Assembly: GCA_026645575.1 (NCBI GenBank)
Contig: JAPKMW010000019.1
Span: 1-64,000 of the forward strand
Reading direction: 5' to 3'
Length of the DNA stretch: 64,000 nt
Origin: Caldilineaceae bacterium
Lineage (GTDB): Bacteria > Chloroflexota > Anaerolineae > Caldilineales > Caldilineaceae
Below are positions 50,946 to 59,655 of the stretch, piece by piece. A model generated the notes under the pieces. That model saw nothing but the letters and a program-made list of their open reading frames with translations. It did no database searches and was not told the DNA's origin. Each line of letters starts with the position of its first letter. The first letter of the stretch is position 1. Made by a program: the position numbers and the translations under genes.

Positions 50946-51482
50946 ATGACCAGTCAGATTTACACCGTCTTCCACGGTAAAGAGCAAGTGATTCTAGTGA
51001 CATGCTCACAAAAGCAGCAGGCCATTGAACTGCTTTCCGCCACTCCTTCCAAAGAAGCGTTGCTTACCCTGATTTCCTGGTTGGACGTGGCCTGTGCCGA
51101 GGCGCCCCTGACTTCGTTGCCCCGGCAAATTTTGGCGCGCGCGGTTGTTGCGGTAGGATATGTACTCTATGAGAAGTTTGGGTATGAGACAATCGCGCAG
51201 ACGATTCAGGCCGCCGAAGGATTTGCGCTTGCGCCAACCCTGGACAATTTCGCTGCATACCAAAACGCAGCGACGAATTCGTATCCCTTTGGCCCAGGCG
51301 ATGGTTGTTATGCGATTGCGGCAACTGGCTATGCCGGCTGTGAACCAGGCAGTGGCTGCCGCAGTGGTGCAGGGTGTCTCTATCTCGTTGAATTGGGTGA
51401 GATTGTTGTGATGGAGACCGTTGCGAAAGATCTCCTTCCCTGGCTCCAAAGGGAGGATGACCCGATTGGCAAGACCTGCTAA
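50946..51482 (+). CDS. hypothetical protein with Cys/Gly-rich C-terminal loop
   Basis: 178 residues, family not recognised. The N-terminal 110 residues are helical (KQQAIELLSATPSKEALLTL, ILARAVVAVGYVLYEKFGYE). Near residues 118-145 there is a compact Cys/Gly cluster: PGDGCYAIAATGYAGCEPGS, GCRSGAGCLYL, with Cys spaced roughly 11, 5 and 6 residues apart. This could be a metal site, a disulfide knot or a processed peptide. A GNAT gene starts 16 bases after it, so the two may be co-transcribed. Confidence 0.6.
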   Translation: MTSQIYTVFHGKEQVILVTCSQKQQAIELLSATPSKEALLTLISWLDVACAEAPLTSLPRQILARAVVAVGYVLYEKFGYETIAQTIQAAEGFALAPTLDNFAAYQNAATNSYPFGPGDGCYAIAATGYAGCEPGSGCRSGAGCLYLVELGEIVVMETVAKDLLPWLQREDDPIGKTC

Positions 51483-51498
51483 AAAGTCGTGAGGAACT

Positions 51499-51918
51499 AT
51501 GGCGATCCAGATTCTTGAACGTGACATGACCGCTGCCGAATATGCCCGCGAGCTAGAAGGCTTTCGCGAACACGCGTTGGAATATGGCATACCGGATCTG
51601 CCGGAAACCAGGCATGGCTTTGTGGCAATGGATGGGGAAGCGTTTATCGGCTCGGTCAGCGGTCTACGCTATGGTAAGTGGTTTTATCTCACCGACCTCT
51701 GGCTGGAAAAGCCCTACCGCAAGCAAGGCTACGGCGCGGCTTTACTGCGCAAAATGGAAGAAAGCGCCAAGGCGCAAGGGGTAACGCAGATCTGGACCTG
51801 GACCGCCGGCTACGAAGCCGCCCCGTTTTACCAGAAACAGGGCTATGTGATCTTCTGCGAATTTGAGGATTATTACCCCACGGGTCATAGCCGGATCGGC
51901 CTTCGTAAGCAATTGTAA
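51499..51918 (+). CDS. GNAT family N-acetyltransferase
   Basis: 139 residues with the standard GNAT core: MDGEAFIGSVSGLRYGKWFY (strand pair), YLTDLWLEKPYRKQGYGAAL (acetyl-CoA pyrophosphate loop R/Q-x-x-G-x-G/A), WTWTAGYEAAPFYQKQGYVI (second half). GTGAGGAA precedes the ATG. Acetyl acceptor unknown. It follows the Cys-rich hypothetical gene closely, and modification of that protein is one speculative link. Confidence 0.9.
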   Translation: MAIQILERDMTAAEYARELEGFREHALEYGIPDLPETRHGFVAMDGEAFIGSVSGLRYGKWFYLTDLWLEKPYRKQGYGAALLRKMEESAKAQGVTQIWTWTAGYEAAPFYQKQGYVIFCEFEDYYPTGHSRIGLRKQL

Positions 51919-52004
51919 ATCAAGGTTCGGTAGTCCGCCGTCGTTTCGTCCCTTACCTGGGGAGGCGCGTAGTCTTGCGTGGAAGCGGGGAAAGCCAGGC
52001 GACC

Positions 52005-52787
52005 ATGAAAACACTCTCAGCAGAACAACTTGCCCACTTCGCCGAGCTGGGCTATGTGCGTGTGCCGGCGGCCTTAGCACCGGCGTTCGTAAAGCGGATG
52101 CAAACGGCGATTTGGGGACAACTGAAAGCCCAATGCGGGGTGGTAAAGGAAGACCTCAGCACCTGGCACAAGGAGTGCATCATCAATAAAGATTCCATCG
52201 ACCGCGTGGCTGGGGTTGAGATTGGGCCGCGTCTGGTCGGGGCCGTCAACCAGCTCCTGGGTGAAGGCAAGTGGCGTTCCTTGAAGACCCTGGGCGGCCT
52301 CCTCATGACCATGCCGTCCCCGGTCTCACAGCCGTGGGAACGGGCGTTGGAATGGCATTTCGACAACGAGCCTCGCGACTATCTAGCCGGCGTAACCGAG
52401 TTGATGCTCTTCACCTTCTACTCGTCCGTTGGGCCGCGTGGGGGCGGTACGCTCGTTCTGGCCGGCTCGCCCCGCCTCGTGGCACAGTACATTACGACGA
52501 CCGCGGCGACGGGAACAACCGACGGCTTGCCGCTGATCGACGGCCTAGCCCAGTGGCATCCCTGGCTCGCCGAGATGCGGCGCTGCGGCGAGCCAGGCTT
52601 TCCCGCAACAGCGACGCTGATGGAAGCGGCTGTCGATGTGCATGGCGTCCCGGTGCGGATTGTCGAACTCACGGGCGAACCGGGCGATGCGGTGCTCTGT
52701 CACCCGTCGATGCTGCACGCCGTCAGCGCCAACTGCTCGCCACTGCCCCGTATCATGCGGCGCACCAGCTTCCGACGTAAGCGGTGA
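52005..52787 (+). CDS. phytanoyl-CoA dioxygenase-like Fe/2-oxoglutarate oxygenase
   Basis: 260 residues from ATG 52005. Opens with LSAEQLAHFAELGYVRVPAA, the usual PhyH N-terminus. The iron facial triad is seen as H-x-D in EWHFDNEP and the distal His in LCHPSMLHAVSANCS, with Arg residues downstream (PRIMRRTSFRR) for 2-oxoglutarate. Probably hydroxylates a small molecule; substrate not decided. A second PhyH gene occurs at 56770, but similarity between the two is limited to the fold motifs. Confidence 0.82.
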   Translation: MKTLSAEQLAHFAELGYVRVPAALAPAFVKRMQTAIWGQLKAQCGVVKEDLSTWHKECIINKDSIDRVAGVEIGPRLVGAVNQLLGEGKWRSLKTLGGLLMTMPSPVSQPWERALEWHFDNEPRDYLAGVTELMLFTFYSSVGPRGGGTLVLAGSPRLVAQYITTTAATGTTDGLPLIDGLAQWHPWLAEMRRCGEPGFPATATLMEAAVDVHGVPVRIVELTGEPGDAVLCHPSMLHAVSANCSPLPRIMRRTSFRRKR

Positions 52788-52826
52788 AGGCAAAGATTTC
52801 GCTATGCCGACCGCAAGGGATACAGC

Positions 52827-53193
52827 ATGGAGCAGCGTGTGACAACCTTCAACTTAGCATCGGCGCAAGCCGCTGCCCGTGAGAATCAACTGGCGACATG
52901 GGTTGATCAGTACTTACGCACCAGTGTGCGGCCTAATGTGCCATTTGCCGATGGCCTCCAACTTGAGCGGCGCTGGTGGGCGGGTCCGCGCCTGCTGCCA
53001 CTCGACCAACTGACGCGCACCTGTGGCTCGGAACCGTCGATGCCGTATCCCCCAGCTTGCCAGTTTGGTCCCGGTTCAACCAATCGCCAAGCTCACTGTG
53101 ACACCGGACGATTTTCCTTTCTTGCGGCAAATCCGTGGGCATGATGACCAACGCCTGCAGGAATATGCGACCGCCAGGCAAATAGACTGGTAG
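52827..53193 (+). pseudogene. frameshifted gene of unknown family
   Basis: The first 75 codons look genuinely coding: NQLATWVDQYLRTSVRPNVP, FADGLQLERRWWAGPRLLPL, TRTCGSEPSMPYP. After about 53050 this frame turns into low-quality sequence, while the next frame reads LVPVQPIAKLTVTPDDFPFL and QEYATARQIDW to a stop at 53191. A one- or two-base frameshift therefore splits it. I do not recognise a named family. Confidence 0.45.
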
Positions 53194-53231
53194 GAGCGGG
53201 AGGTAGGCAACGATGGCGACTCGTCTATGGC

Positions 53232-53546
53232 ATGAAGCGCCTCGCCCTTCCTTGGCAAACGTGTGCGCGGTCGTGTACAGCACAGCGGATATTGAAAGGC
53301 AATTCGCATGGATACCTTGGTAAGACGTTGCCCGCCGGCAGCGAAACTGGTCATCACACCCACCAGTACGACTATGTTGTCGTTTATTTGACCGATGGCA
53401 TCCTGACTGTGATCACCCCCAATGGTGAGCTAGTCGAGGCGCCGGTCAAACAACACGCCTTGACCTCAAGACCGGCGGGCGTTTCGCATAATGTGATGAA
53501 CAACTCTGGTAGCTTGATTCAGTTTATTGAAATCGAATTGAAATGA
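53232..53546 (+). CDS. small cupin-domain protein
   Basis: 104 residues. The cupin barrel is clear from about residue 28: GKTLPAGSETGHHTHQYDYV (metal motif G-x5-H-x-H-x3-4-E-like, here with Asp), ALTSRPAGVSHNVMNNSGSL, IQFIEIEL. The first 20 residues do not fit the fold, and another frame (MATRLWHEAPRPSLANVCAV from 53213) looks more natural upstream, so a frameshift near 53310 may have separated the proper N-terminus. Function unknown. Confidence 0.65.
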   Translation: MKRLALPWQTCARSCTAQRILKGNSHGYLGKTLPAGSETGHHTHQYDYVVVYLTDGILTVITPNGELVEAPVKQHALTSRPAGVSHNVMNNSGSLIQFIEIELK

Positions 53547-53553
53547 GGCCGAG

Positions 53554-53838
53554 ATGAGTCAAAAGGAAACACTCATTACCGTTGAGCGGCTCAAGGAGCT
53601 GGATGCCTTGTATGACGCAACGGAAGAGCGGGGCGCGCTTGGTCGCCGCCCTACCCGCTGGGGTGACCTGGTCGAGGCACTCCGGGGGATCCGGCGCACT
53701 GTCGAAGCGGGCGTGCTGGTGAAAATTGAGGGGACGTCAACCGTTTTGGACTCGTGGCAGAGTTTCTACGCGTGGGCGCATGGACGCTACCATGCGCTTG
53801 AGGACGGTTACGACCGTTGGATCGGGGACGATGCATAA
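53554..53838 (+). CDS. small conserved-looking hypothetical protein
   Basis: 94 residues, 7 bases after the cupin gene with an AUG preceded by GAGG. Charged and largely helical: LKELDALYDATEERGALGRR, then WQSFYAWAHGRYHALEDGYD. No signal or membrane segment. I do not recognise a family. Tight spacing suggests an operon with the cupin protein. Confidence 0.6.
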   Translation: MSQKETLITVERLKELDALYDATEERGALGRRPTRWGDLVEALRGIRRTVEAGVLVKIEGTSTVLDSWQSFYAWAHGRYHALEDGYDRWIGDDA

Positions 53839-53885
53839 TCATCTGATAACCGAAAATCTGTGCAAACAGAGCAAATTTCAGTGTT

Positions 53886-53956
53886 CCGTGTTCCTTCTAT
53901 CCGTGTTTAGTCCTTTGATATAGGCAAAAGGCTAAACACGGATAGAAGGAACACGG
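53886..53956. repeat. perfect 25-bp inverted repeat
   Basis: Arms 53886-53910 and 53932-53956 are exact complements, core CGTGTTCCTTCTATCCGTG, around 21 bases. The largest perfect hairpin in the window. Lies between two + strand genes. Confidence 0.85.
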
Positions 53957-54072
53957 AGGCGATTCACCGGTTTGAGGTGAAGCTTCGCTAGACAGTTGTG
54001 AGAAAGGATAACCGTGCAAATCTATCAGAAAAATGAAGCCAGCGCTGGGTCTGTGGACATCCGCAAGTTGGC

Positions 54073-54255
54073 GTAGACCATGAAACCGAGATCGAAACCC
54101 AAGACGGTCAGTTGGGGATTCGACCCGTAGCTGTTGTGCGCCAGGGGTGGGAAGAAGCGTTTGGCGGAATGGCTATGGCGGGCGATGACCACCTGCTTGA
54201 CCCGGAACCGCTGGTTTTCACGAAATGGGAAACGCATGAATGGGAATGGCAATAG
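54073..54255 (+). pseudogene. AbrB/MazE-type antitoxin C-terminal remnant
   Basis: 60 codons without a start: ETEIETQDGQLGIRPVAVVR, QGWEEAFGGMAMAGDDHLLD, KWETHEWEW. This order (hydrophobic strand, IRPV, GWEEAF, DDxLLD, acidic-Trp tail) is typical of the C-terminal half of SpoVT/AbrB-fold antitoxins of MazEF-like pairs. The DNA-binding half upstream is out of frame or missing and there is no toxin gene beside it, so this is a relic. Confidence 0.55.
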
Positions 54256-54278
54256 ATGCTGACGGAAATGTTTGCCGA

Positions 54279-55106
54279 ATGATAGAACGTCTTCTCTTTT
54301 TTCCTTTGCTCCGGGTAAATCAGGCCAAGCTCCAACAACAACTGGCCGGCAAACGCGTCCTCATCACTGGCGCCAGTTATGGCATTGGCGAATGTCTGGC
54401 CGCGCGGCTGGCCGGCACCGGCGTCCATCTGCTTCTGGTGGCGCGGACAGCGGAGAAATTGCAGGAAGTTCAGCAACGGGTTGCCGCCAAAGGGGGACGG
54501 GCCGACATTTTCGCTTGTGATCTGACCAACACCACTGAAGTGCAAGCGTTACTGGTGCAACTACAGCAGGTCGGCGCCATCGACATTGTTGTCAACAACG
54601 CCGGCAAATCGATCCGCCGCTCTATCTTTGCCTCGCTGGATCGCTTTCATGACTTTACCCGCACCATGAATCTCAACTATTTCGGCCCGGTGCAATTATT
54701 GCTGGGGCTGATTCCCGGTTTGGTAGCGCAACGGGGACAGGTGATCAACATCTCCGCCATCAATGTCCTCTTGGCGCCGATGCCCATGTGGGCGGCCTAT
54801 CAAGCCTCCAAAAGCGCCTTCGACCAATGGTTGCGCAGTGTGGCGCCGGAGTTGAATGCCCGCGGCGTCGCCACCACTACCATCTACTTGCCGCTCGTGC
54901 GCACCCGCATGATCGAACCGACCGCTGCCTATAAGAACATGCCCGCCATGCAACCGGAAGAAGTCGCCGCCCTGATCTGTCGGGCCATGCTTTCCCGCCA
55001 GCAAACCTATATGCCCTGGTGGCTGCCGGCGGCGCAACTGGCTTCACTTCTCTTCCGCCGACCCTGGGAAATGCTCATGACCCGGCAGTCGCGCCCAGAA
55101 CGATAG
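54279..55106 (+). CDS. short-chain dehydrogenase/reductase (SDR)
   Basis: 275 residues from ATG 54279 (ATG 54240 would add 13). Classical SDR: nucleotide motif TGASYGIG, DLTN, NNAGKS, catalytic Ser in INISAINV and Y-x3-K as YQASKSA. The C-terminal third is hydrophobic (MPWWLPAAQLASLLF), suggesting membrane association. It is 10 bases upstream of an acyl-CoA synthetase gene, so it probably reduces an acyl- or fatty-derived ketone or aldehyde in the same pathway. Confidence 0.9.
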   Translation: MIERLLFFPLLRVNQAKLQQQLAGKRVLITGASYGIGECLAARLAGTGVHLLLVARTAEKLQEVQQRVAAKGGRADIFACDLTNTTEVQALLVQLQQVGAIDIVVNNAGKSIRRSIFASLDRFHDFTRTMNLNYFGPVQLLLGLIPGLVAQRGQVINISAINVLLAPMPMWAAYQASKSAFDQWLRSVAPELNARGVATTTIYLPLVRTRMIEPTAAYKNMPAMQPEEVAALICRAMLSRQQTYMPWWLPAAQLASLLFRRPWEMLMTRQSRPER

Positions 55107-55116
55107 AGAAACGCTC

Positions 55117-56655
55117 ATGGTTACGCTGTTGCAAAAGCTGTATCGCATTCGCTTACTGACACCCGCCGGTCTGTTTTATCTGCTCGAAGCAATCCTGACC
55201 ACAGGCATCAACTTAATGGTGCTGTTGCGGCTGGCCGCTAAGTTGCACCCGGAACGGGGCCTCTTTGTCAACCAGCGCGAACAGGTCACTTACGCCCAGC
55301 TTTGGCAACAGACCGAGACACTGGCGTGCGCCCTCCAACAGAATTACAATATCCAGCCCCAACAAAAAGTCGCCATTGCCTGCCGTAATCATGGGGCAGC
55401 GATCAAGGCCATCTTTGCCGTCGCTCGGCTGGGGGCGCATCTCTACCTGCTTAACCCTGAATTGAGCGCTGAACAACTCCAAGCGTTGGCCGCGCGTATG
55501 AACTTTGCGTTCTTGATTCATGATGAAGCGTTGACGTCGCTGGTTGCCACCACATCACTGGCGAGCAAAGCACTCCCGGCCTATCACCCAACCGCCGCAT
55601 CGGTTGATCGCCTGTCGATCCAGGCCAGCGTCAATTTGTCGCCCTTGCCCAAAGTGACCGCCGGCGCCATCATCGTCATGACCGGCGGTACAACCGGCCA
55701 ACCCAAAGCGGTCAGCCGCAAACCGTCGCTCTTCAATTACTTGCCCCCCTTTCTGGCGCTGTTGACGCAGGTTCACTTGGATCGCTATCAATCGCTCTAT
55801 GTCGCCACGCCGATCGGTCATGGTTATGGACTGGCGATGTTGCTGATTGGGTTGTTGCTGGGCGTCAACCTCTATTTTGCCGAACGCTTTGAAACGACCC
55901 AGGCTGGCGGCCTGATTGCTACTCACAAAATCGAGGCGTTGATCGTCGTGCCGGTGATGTTACAACGCTTGATCAAGGCTGATCCTGCGTCGTTGGCGTC
56001 GCTCCAATGCATCATTAGTGGCGGTGCCTTGTTGAGTCCGGCATTGACACAAAGTGCGCTCACGCAACTTGGTCCCAAACTATTCAACTTGTATGGCACT
56101 TCGGAAGCCGGCTTTTGTATCATTGGCACACCGGCGCTACTAAACCGGAAAGTGGCGGCGCTTGGCCAGCCGGTGCAGGGCGTACATGCCCAAATTATCG
56201 GTACAACTGGTCAGCCAGTGGACACCGGCAAGATTGGTCAACTCCATATCCGCAGCCGCTGGACGGCCAATCGCCGTCGTTGGATTGCCACCGGCGACCT
56301 CGCCTATTGCGACGCCGACGGCGATCTCTTTCTCTGTGGCCGTGTCGATGACATGATTGTCTCCGGCGGCGAAAATGTCTACCCGATTGAACTGGAACGC
56401 GTTCTGTCCCAACATCCCGATCTCGAAGCCGTTGCTGTGGTCGGCATTCCCGATGCGGAGTTTGGACAACGTTTGAAAGCCGTAGTGATCCCCAAAACCG
56501 GTGCAACCCTGGATCAAGCCGCTCTGCTGGCATGGCTCAAACCCCGCGTCGCCCGCTACCAGATGCCGGCGGTGATTGACTTTCGTACTGAACTCCCTTA
56601 TACTGCGCTCGGCAAAATCGACAAAAAAGCGCTCAGACAACCAGCACAGACATAA
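55117..56655 (+). CDS. AMP-dependent acyl-CoA synthetase/ligase
   Basis: 512 residues of the ANL superfamily: P-loop-like MTGGTTGQPKAVSRKP, YGTSEAG, adenylate-binding ATGDLAYCDADGDLFLCGR, hinge DDMIVSGGENVYPIELE, and the catalytic Lys region LGKIDKKALR. It activates a carboxylic acid as acyl-AMP and then probably transfers it to CoA. An N-terminal hydrophobic segment (GLFYLLEAILTTGINLMVLL) suggests membrane contact and a fatty-acid-like substrate. Forms an operon with the SDR gene before it. Confidence 0.93.
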   Translation: MVTLLQKLYRIRLLTPAGLFYLLEAILTTGINLMVLLRLAAKLHPERGLFVNQREQVTYAQLWQQTETLACALQQNYNIQPQQKVAIACRNHGAAIKAIFAVARLGAHLYLLNPELSAEQLQALAARMNFAFLIHDEALTSLVATTSLASKALPAYHPTAASVDRLSIQASVNLSPLPKVTAGAIIVMTGGTTGQPKAVSRKPSLFNYLPPFLALLTQVHLDRYQSLYVATPIGHGYGLAMLLIGLLLGVNLYFAERFETTQAGGLIATHKIEALIVVPVMLQRLIKADPASLASLQCIISGGALLSPALTQSALTQLGPKLFNLYGTSEAGFCIIGTPALLNRKVAALGQPVQGVHAQIIGTTGQPVDTGKIGQLHIRSRWTANRRRWIATGDLAYCDADGDLFLCGRVDDMIVSGGENVYPIELERVLSQHPDLEAVAVVGIPDAEFGQRLKAVVIPKTGATLDQAALLAWLKPRVARYQMPAVIDFRTELPYTALGKIDKKALRQPAQT

Positions 56656-56676
56656 CCATAACCAATCTATTCTACT

Positions 56677-56735
56677 ATCTTCCGGGAAGCTTGTACCCTT
56701 AATCGCACTCGACCGTACCAAGCTTCCCGGAAGAT
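56677..56735. repeat. inverted repeat after the ligase gene
   Basis: ATCTTCCGGGAAGCTT (56677-56692) and its exact complement (56720-56735), extended by GTAC on both inner sides with one extra base. The 27-base loop makes it a weak terminator. Confidence 0.65.
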
Positions 56736-56769
56736 GCCCACCAACCCTAGAAAGGTCAGCGAAAAACCG

Positions 56770-57600
56770 ATGATCAGCATCACCATCACCCCGGAAGAAC
56801 GCAAAAGCGGCGAACTGCCCCCCAACAAAGTGGCAACCGCCCTGCAAGCCATGGCCGAGGATGGCGTCGTGGCTCTCCGTCAGGCCATTGATGTCACTGC
56901 CATTGATGCCTTATGCAACAAAATGCTCGATGATTTGGCGCGCTATGCAGAATTGTACGAAATCGACAACAACTTTCAGGGCGTGCGCCCGCCCCCCTTT
57001 CACCCCTTTCTCTTCCCGGAAATTGTCTTCAACGAACCGGCCATCACCCTCAGTCGCGCTGTCTTAGGGCCGGATGCCACCTTAACCAGCTATGGCGCCA
57101 ACACGGCCTTTACCGGTTCGCAGCCCCAGATCGTTCATGCCGATGCTGTGTCGCCGCAACCGGGACCCTATGGCCCATGTACGCTGCTGGTGGTCAATGT
57201 GCCGCTGGTCGATGTGACCGAAGAAAATGGCGCCACCATCTACTGGCCCGGCACCCATCATGACACCCGTCTACACAGTGGCAACCGTTTCCCCACGGCG
57301 GAGATGATCGCCGAATGGGAGGCCAAACGCCCTGCCGAACGGGTGCTGACCCAACGGGGCGATCTGGTGCTGCGCGACATGCGTGTCTGGCACGGCGGGA
57401 TGCCCAACCGCACCCCGATCCATCGCCCCATGTTGGCGCTCGTCCACCGTCATACCAAACCGGAGCAAGGCACTTTTGAAGCCGAGGCGGGTAGCGAAGA
57501 CTTTTGGGCCAGCCACCCGCGCCTGCAAAGCAGCCCCTTCTTTGTCCCCAAACCGATTGACTATCTGCGCCAAGGCCACTCCCGACCAGGGAAGAAATAG
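56770..57600 (+). CDS. phytanoyl-CoA dioxygenase family oxygenase
   Basis: 276 residues from ATG 56770. Fe(II)/2-oxoglutarate fold with H-x-D in IVHADAVSPQ, and distal His in MRVWHGGMPNRT followed by the 2-oxoglutarate Arg (HRPML). Extra features: YGPCTLLVVNVPLVDVTEEN, GATIYWPGTHHD. This resembles PhyH proteins that hydroxylate small soluble substrates. It ends 14 bases before a PLP-dependent dehydratase-like gene, suggesting a shared amino-acid-derived substrate. It lacks the signature I would expect of ectoine hydroxylase. Confidence 0.83.
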   Translation: MISITITPEERKSGELPPNKVATALQAMAEDGVVALRQAIDVTAIDALCNKMLDDLARYAELYEIDNNFQGVRPPPFHPFLFPEIVFNEPAITLSRAVLGPDATLTSYGANTAFTGSQPQIVHADAVSPQPGPYGPCTLLVVNVPLVDVTEENGATIYWPGTHHDTRLHSGNRFPTAEMIAEWEAKRPAERVLTQRGDLVLRDMRVWHGGMPNRTPIHRPMLALVHRHTKPEQGTFEAEAGSEDFWASHPRLQSSPFFVPKPIDYLRQGHSRPGKK

Positions 57601-57614
57601 AATTGTTAGCGACC

Positions 57615-58592
57615 ATGACTCTTCAAACTGCAACCATTACCCTGCGCGACATTTACCAGGCGCGCCAGGCCATTGCCCCCTTCATCCGTCGCACGCCGCT
57701 GGTCTATTCGGCTACCCTTTCGGCGCATACCGGTGTCAAGGTCTATCTCAAGTTGGAAAACCAACAGGAGACCGGCGCCTTCAAATTGCGTGGCGCCGCC
57801 AACCGCCTGACGGCCTTGACGCCAGCCGAACGCCAGCGGGGCGTGATCACCGTCTCCACCGGCAATCATGGACGGGCGGTGGCCTACATGGCGCAGCGAT
57901 TGGGCATCCGCGCCGTTATCTGTGTGCCGGAACTGGTCTTACCCCACAAAGTTGCGGCCATGCGCAGCCTGGGCGCCGAAGTCATCATCCACGGGCGCAC
58001 GCAAGATGACGCCGAGTTACACGCCATGACCTTGCAGGAGGCCCACGGCTTGACGATGGTCTCCGCCTTTGATGACCTGCATATTATCGCCGGTCAGGGG
58101 ACGATTGGCTTAGAAATTTTGGAGGATCTGCCGCAGGTTGACACGGTTGTCGTGCCTCTCTCCGGCGGCGGGTTGATGGGCGGGATTGCCGCCGCGCTCA
58201 AACATGCTGACCCCGCTATCCGTCTGGTCGGCGTTTCGCAAGAACTAGGGCCGGCGATGGCGCTCAGTCTACAAGCCGGCGCACCGGTGCCGGTGGTGGA
58301 AGAACCCTCGCTGGCCGATAGTCTGCTGGGCGGGATTGGGCTGGAAAACCGTTATACCTTTCCGCTGATTCGCGCTCTGATCGATGAGGTTGTTTTGGTC
58401 AGTGAAGCAGAGATCGCAGCGGCCATGGGACACGCCCTGCGCCAGGAAAAACAAGTAGTGGAAGGGGGCGGGAGTGTGGGGATCGCGGCGCTGCTGGCAA
58501 ACAAGGTTGCACCGCTGGGTAAGTCTGTCGCCGTTATCGTCAGCGGCGGCAATGTCGATATGACTAAATTGTTGGCGCTGATGACTCATTGA
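57615..58592 (+). CDS. PLP-dependent threonine/serine dehydratase-like enzyme
   Basis: 325 residues from ATG 57615. Fold type II PLP enzyme: the Schiff-base Lys is in ENQQETGAFKLRGAAN, the substrate loop is STGNHGRAVAY, and the phosphate-binding loop is PLSGGGLMGG. The C-terminal Ser-containing SGGNVD motif completes the site. It belongs with threonine ammonia-lyase, serine racemase and the hydroxyectoine-utilisation dehydratase EutB. The short length without an ACT domain argues for a catabolic form. The upstream oxygenase may supply its substrate. Confidence 0.9.
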   Translation: MTLQTATITLRDIYQARQAIAPFIRRTPLVYSATLSAHTGVKVYLKLENQQETGAFKLRGAANRLTALTPAERQRGVITVSTGNHGRAVAYMAQRLGIRAVICVPELVLPHKVAAMRSLGAEVIIHGRTQDDAELHAMTLQEAHGLTMVSAFDDLHIIAGQGTIGLEILEDLPQVDTVVVPLSGGGLMGGIAAALKHADPAIRLVGVSQELGPAMALSLQAGAPVPVVEEPSLADSLLGGIGLENRYTFPLIRALIDEVVLVSEAEIAAAMGHALRQEKQVVEGGGSVGIAALLANKVAPLGKSVAVIVSGGNVDMTKLLALMTH

Positions 58593-58607
58593 GAATGCCA
58601 TCCAACT

Positions 58608-58637
58608 ATCACCGCGAATTCTTTGATTCGCGGTGAT
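58608..58637. terminator. perfect hairpin between convergent genes
   Basis: ATCACCGCGAAT (58608-58619) and ATTCGCGGTGAT (58626-58637), 6-base loop. It sits between the convergent dehydratase and ureohydrolase genes and may terminate both. Confidence 0.65.
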
Positions 58638-58677
58638 ATGCTTGGCTGCCTCACCTCCAACTCACATCCGCTCAACG

Positions 58678-59580
58678 TTAGCCTTTTGCCATCCCATACT
58701 TCTGCCAAGTCATCAAGCCACCGCGGATCAACTCAATCCCCGACGCCACACTCTGTACACTGCCTTCACCCTCGCCATAGACCGAGACCACGGCATAAGC
58801 TGTCACCTTCCCCGTCGCCATCACCGTATCGACGGCGGCCAGCACCTGCGCCATGTCCGGCCCGTTGGGTTCCCGCGTGCCATGATTGGGAACATAGCGT
58901 TCATCCAAAATATCCGAATCGATATGCAGGTAGATCAGGTCACAACGTTCGGCCAACTGGGTAATGGCCGGCGCCAATGGTTCACCAGGAAAACCAGCGG
59001 CGGGCGCGGCTACCACTACATCGGTTGACCGGATCAATTGCTCTTCCAGTGGATCAAGGTTGCGTACATCAACCATGACAATCCGCTCGGTCGGGATTGG
59101 TGCGACAATGTGTGAGCCAACCCGCCAGTTCGGATAGGCCAGCCCGGCGCAGACCGCCACCGGCATCCCGCCCAACATGCCCGAAATGGTGGTTTTCGGC
59201 GTGTTGAAATCGCCATGTGCGTCAAACCAGACCAAGCCAATGCGGGCATCGGCGCCATAAACCGCCTGCAAGCCGCCAAAGACGCCGGTGATGTGGCTGC
59301 AATCGCCGCCAATCATTAGGATCGCGTGGCCGGCACGGACCCCCTCAGCTACGGACGCCGCAATTTCGCCGCCGATGAGGCCCAAATTATCCGGCTCCAC
59401 CGGTTGGCGTTTCTCCTCTGGAAAACGCGGTTCGATGACGGTTACGGGCATTGGCGTTGTTTGATACACATTGGCGGCCGCATATGCGTCCAAACTGCGT
59501 TCGTCGCGCTGAGCCAGACGACTGCCCCGGTAGCGCACGCCGACAACCTGTAAACCGGTAAGTGATTGGTGGCTTTGCAT
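58678..59580 (-). CDS. arginase/agmatinase family ureohydrolase
   Basis: 300 residues with the di-manganese motifs of ureohydrolases: GGDCSH, WFDAHGDFN and HIDSDILDERYVP. Family members hydrolyse arginine, agmatine, guanidinobutyrate, formiminoglutamate or guanidine. The usual substrate loop asparagine-histidine pattern is not clear enough to choose. ATG 59580 is preceded by AAGGAGC. It converges with the dehydratase gene, so a joint amino-acid catabolic region is possible. Confidence 0.9.
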   Translation of the reverse strand: MQSHQSLTGLQVVGVRYRGSRLAQRDERSLDAYAAANVYQTTPMPVTVIEPRFPEEKRQPVEPDNLGLIGGEIAASVAEGVRAGHAILMIGGDCSHITGVFGGLQAVYGADARIGLVWFDAHGDFNTPKTTISGMLGGMPVAVCAGLAYPNWRVGSHIVAPIPTERIVMVDVRNLDPLEEQLIRSTDVVVAAPAAGFPGEPLAPAITQLAERCDLIYLHIDSDILDERYVPNHGTREPNGPDMAQVLAAVDTVMATGKVTAYAVVSVYGEGEGSVQSVASGIELIRGGLMTWQKYGMAKG

Positions 59581-59655
59581 GATTGCTCCTTGTCCAAACG
59601 AGTGGGTTTTGCTTGAGTATACTGCCTCTCTGCCCTTTGGACAAGCGCCACAACC

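Noticed and set aside
57615..58592. Assignment as hydroxyectoine-utilisation enzyme EutB
   Set aside because: The sequence fits the wider threonine-dehydratase group equally well and no other ectoine genes lie nearby.
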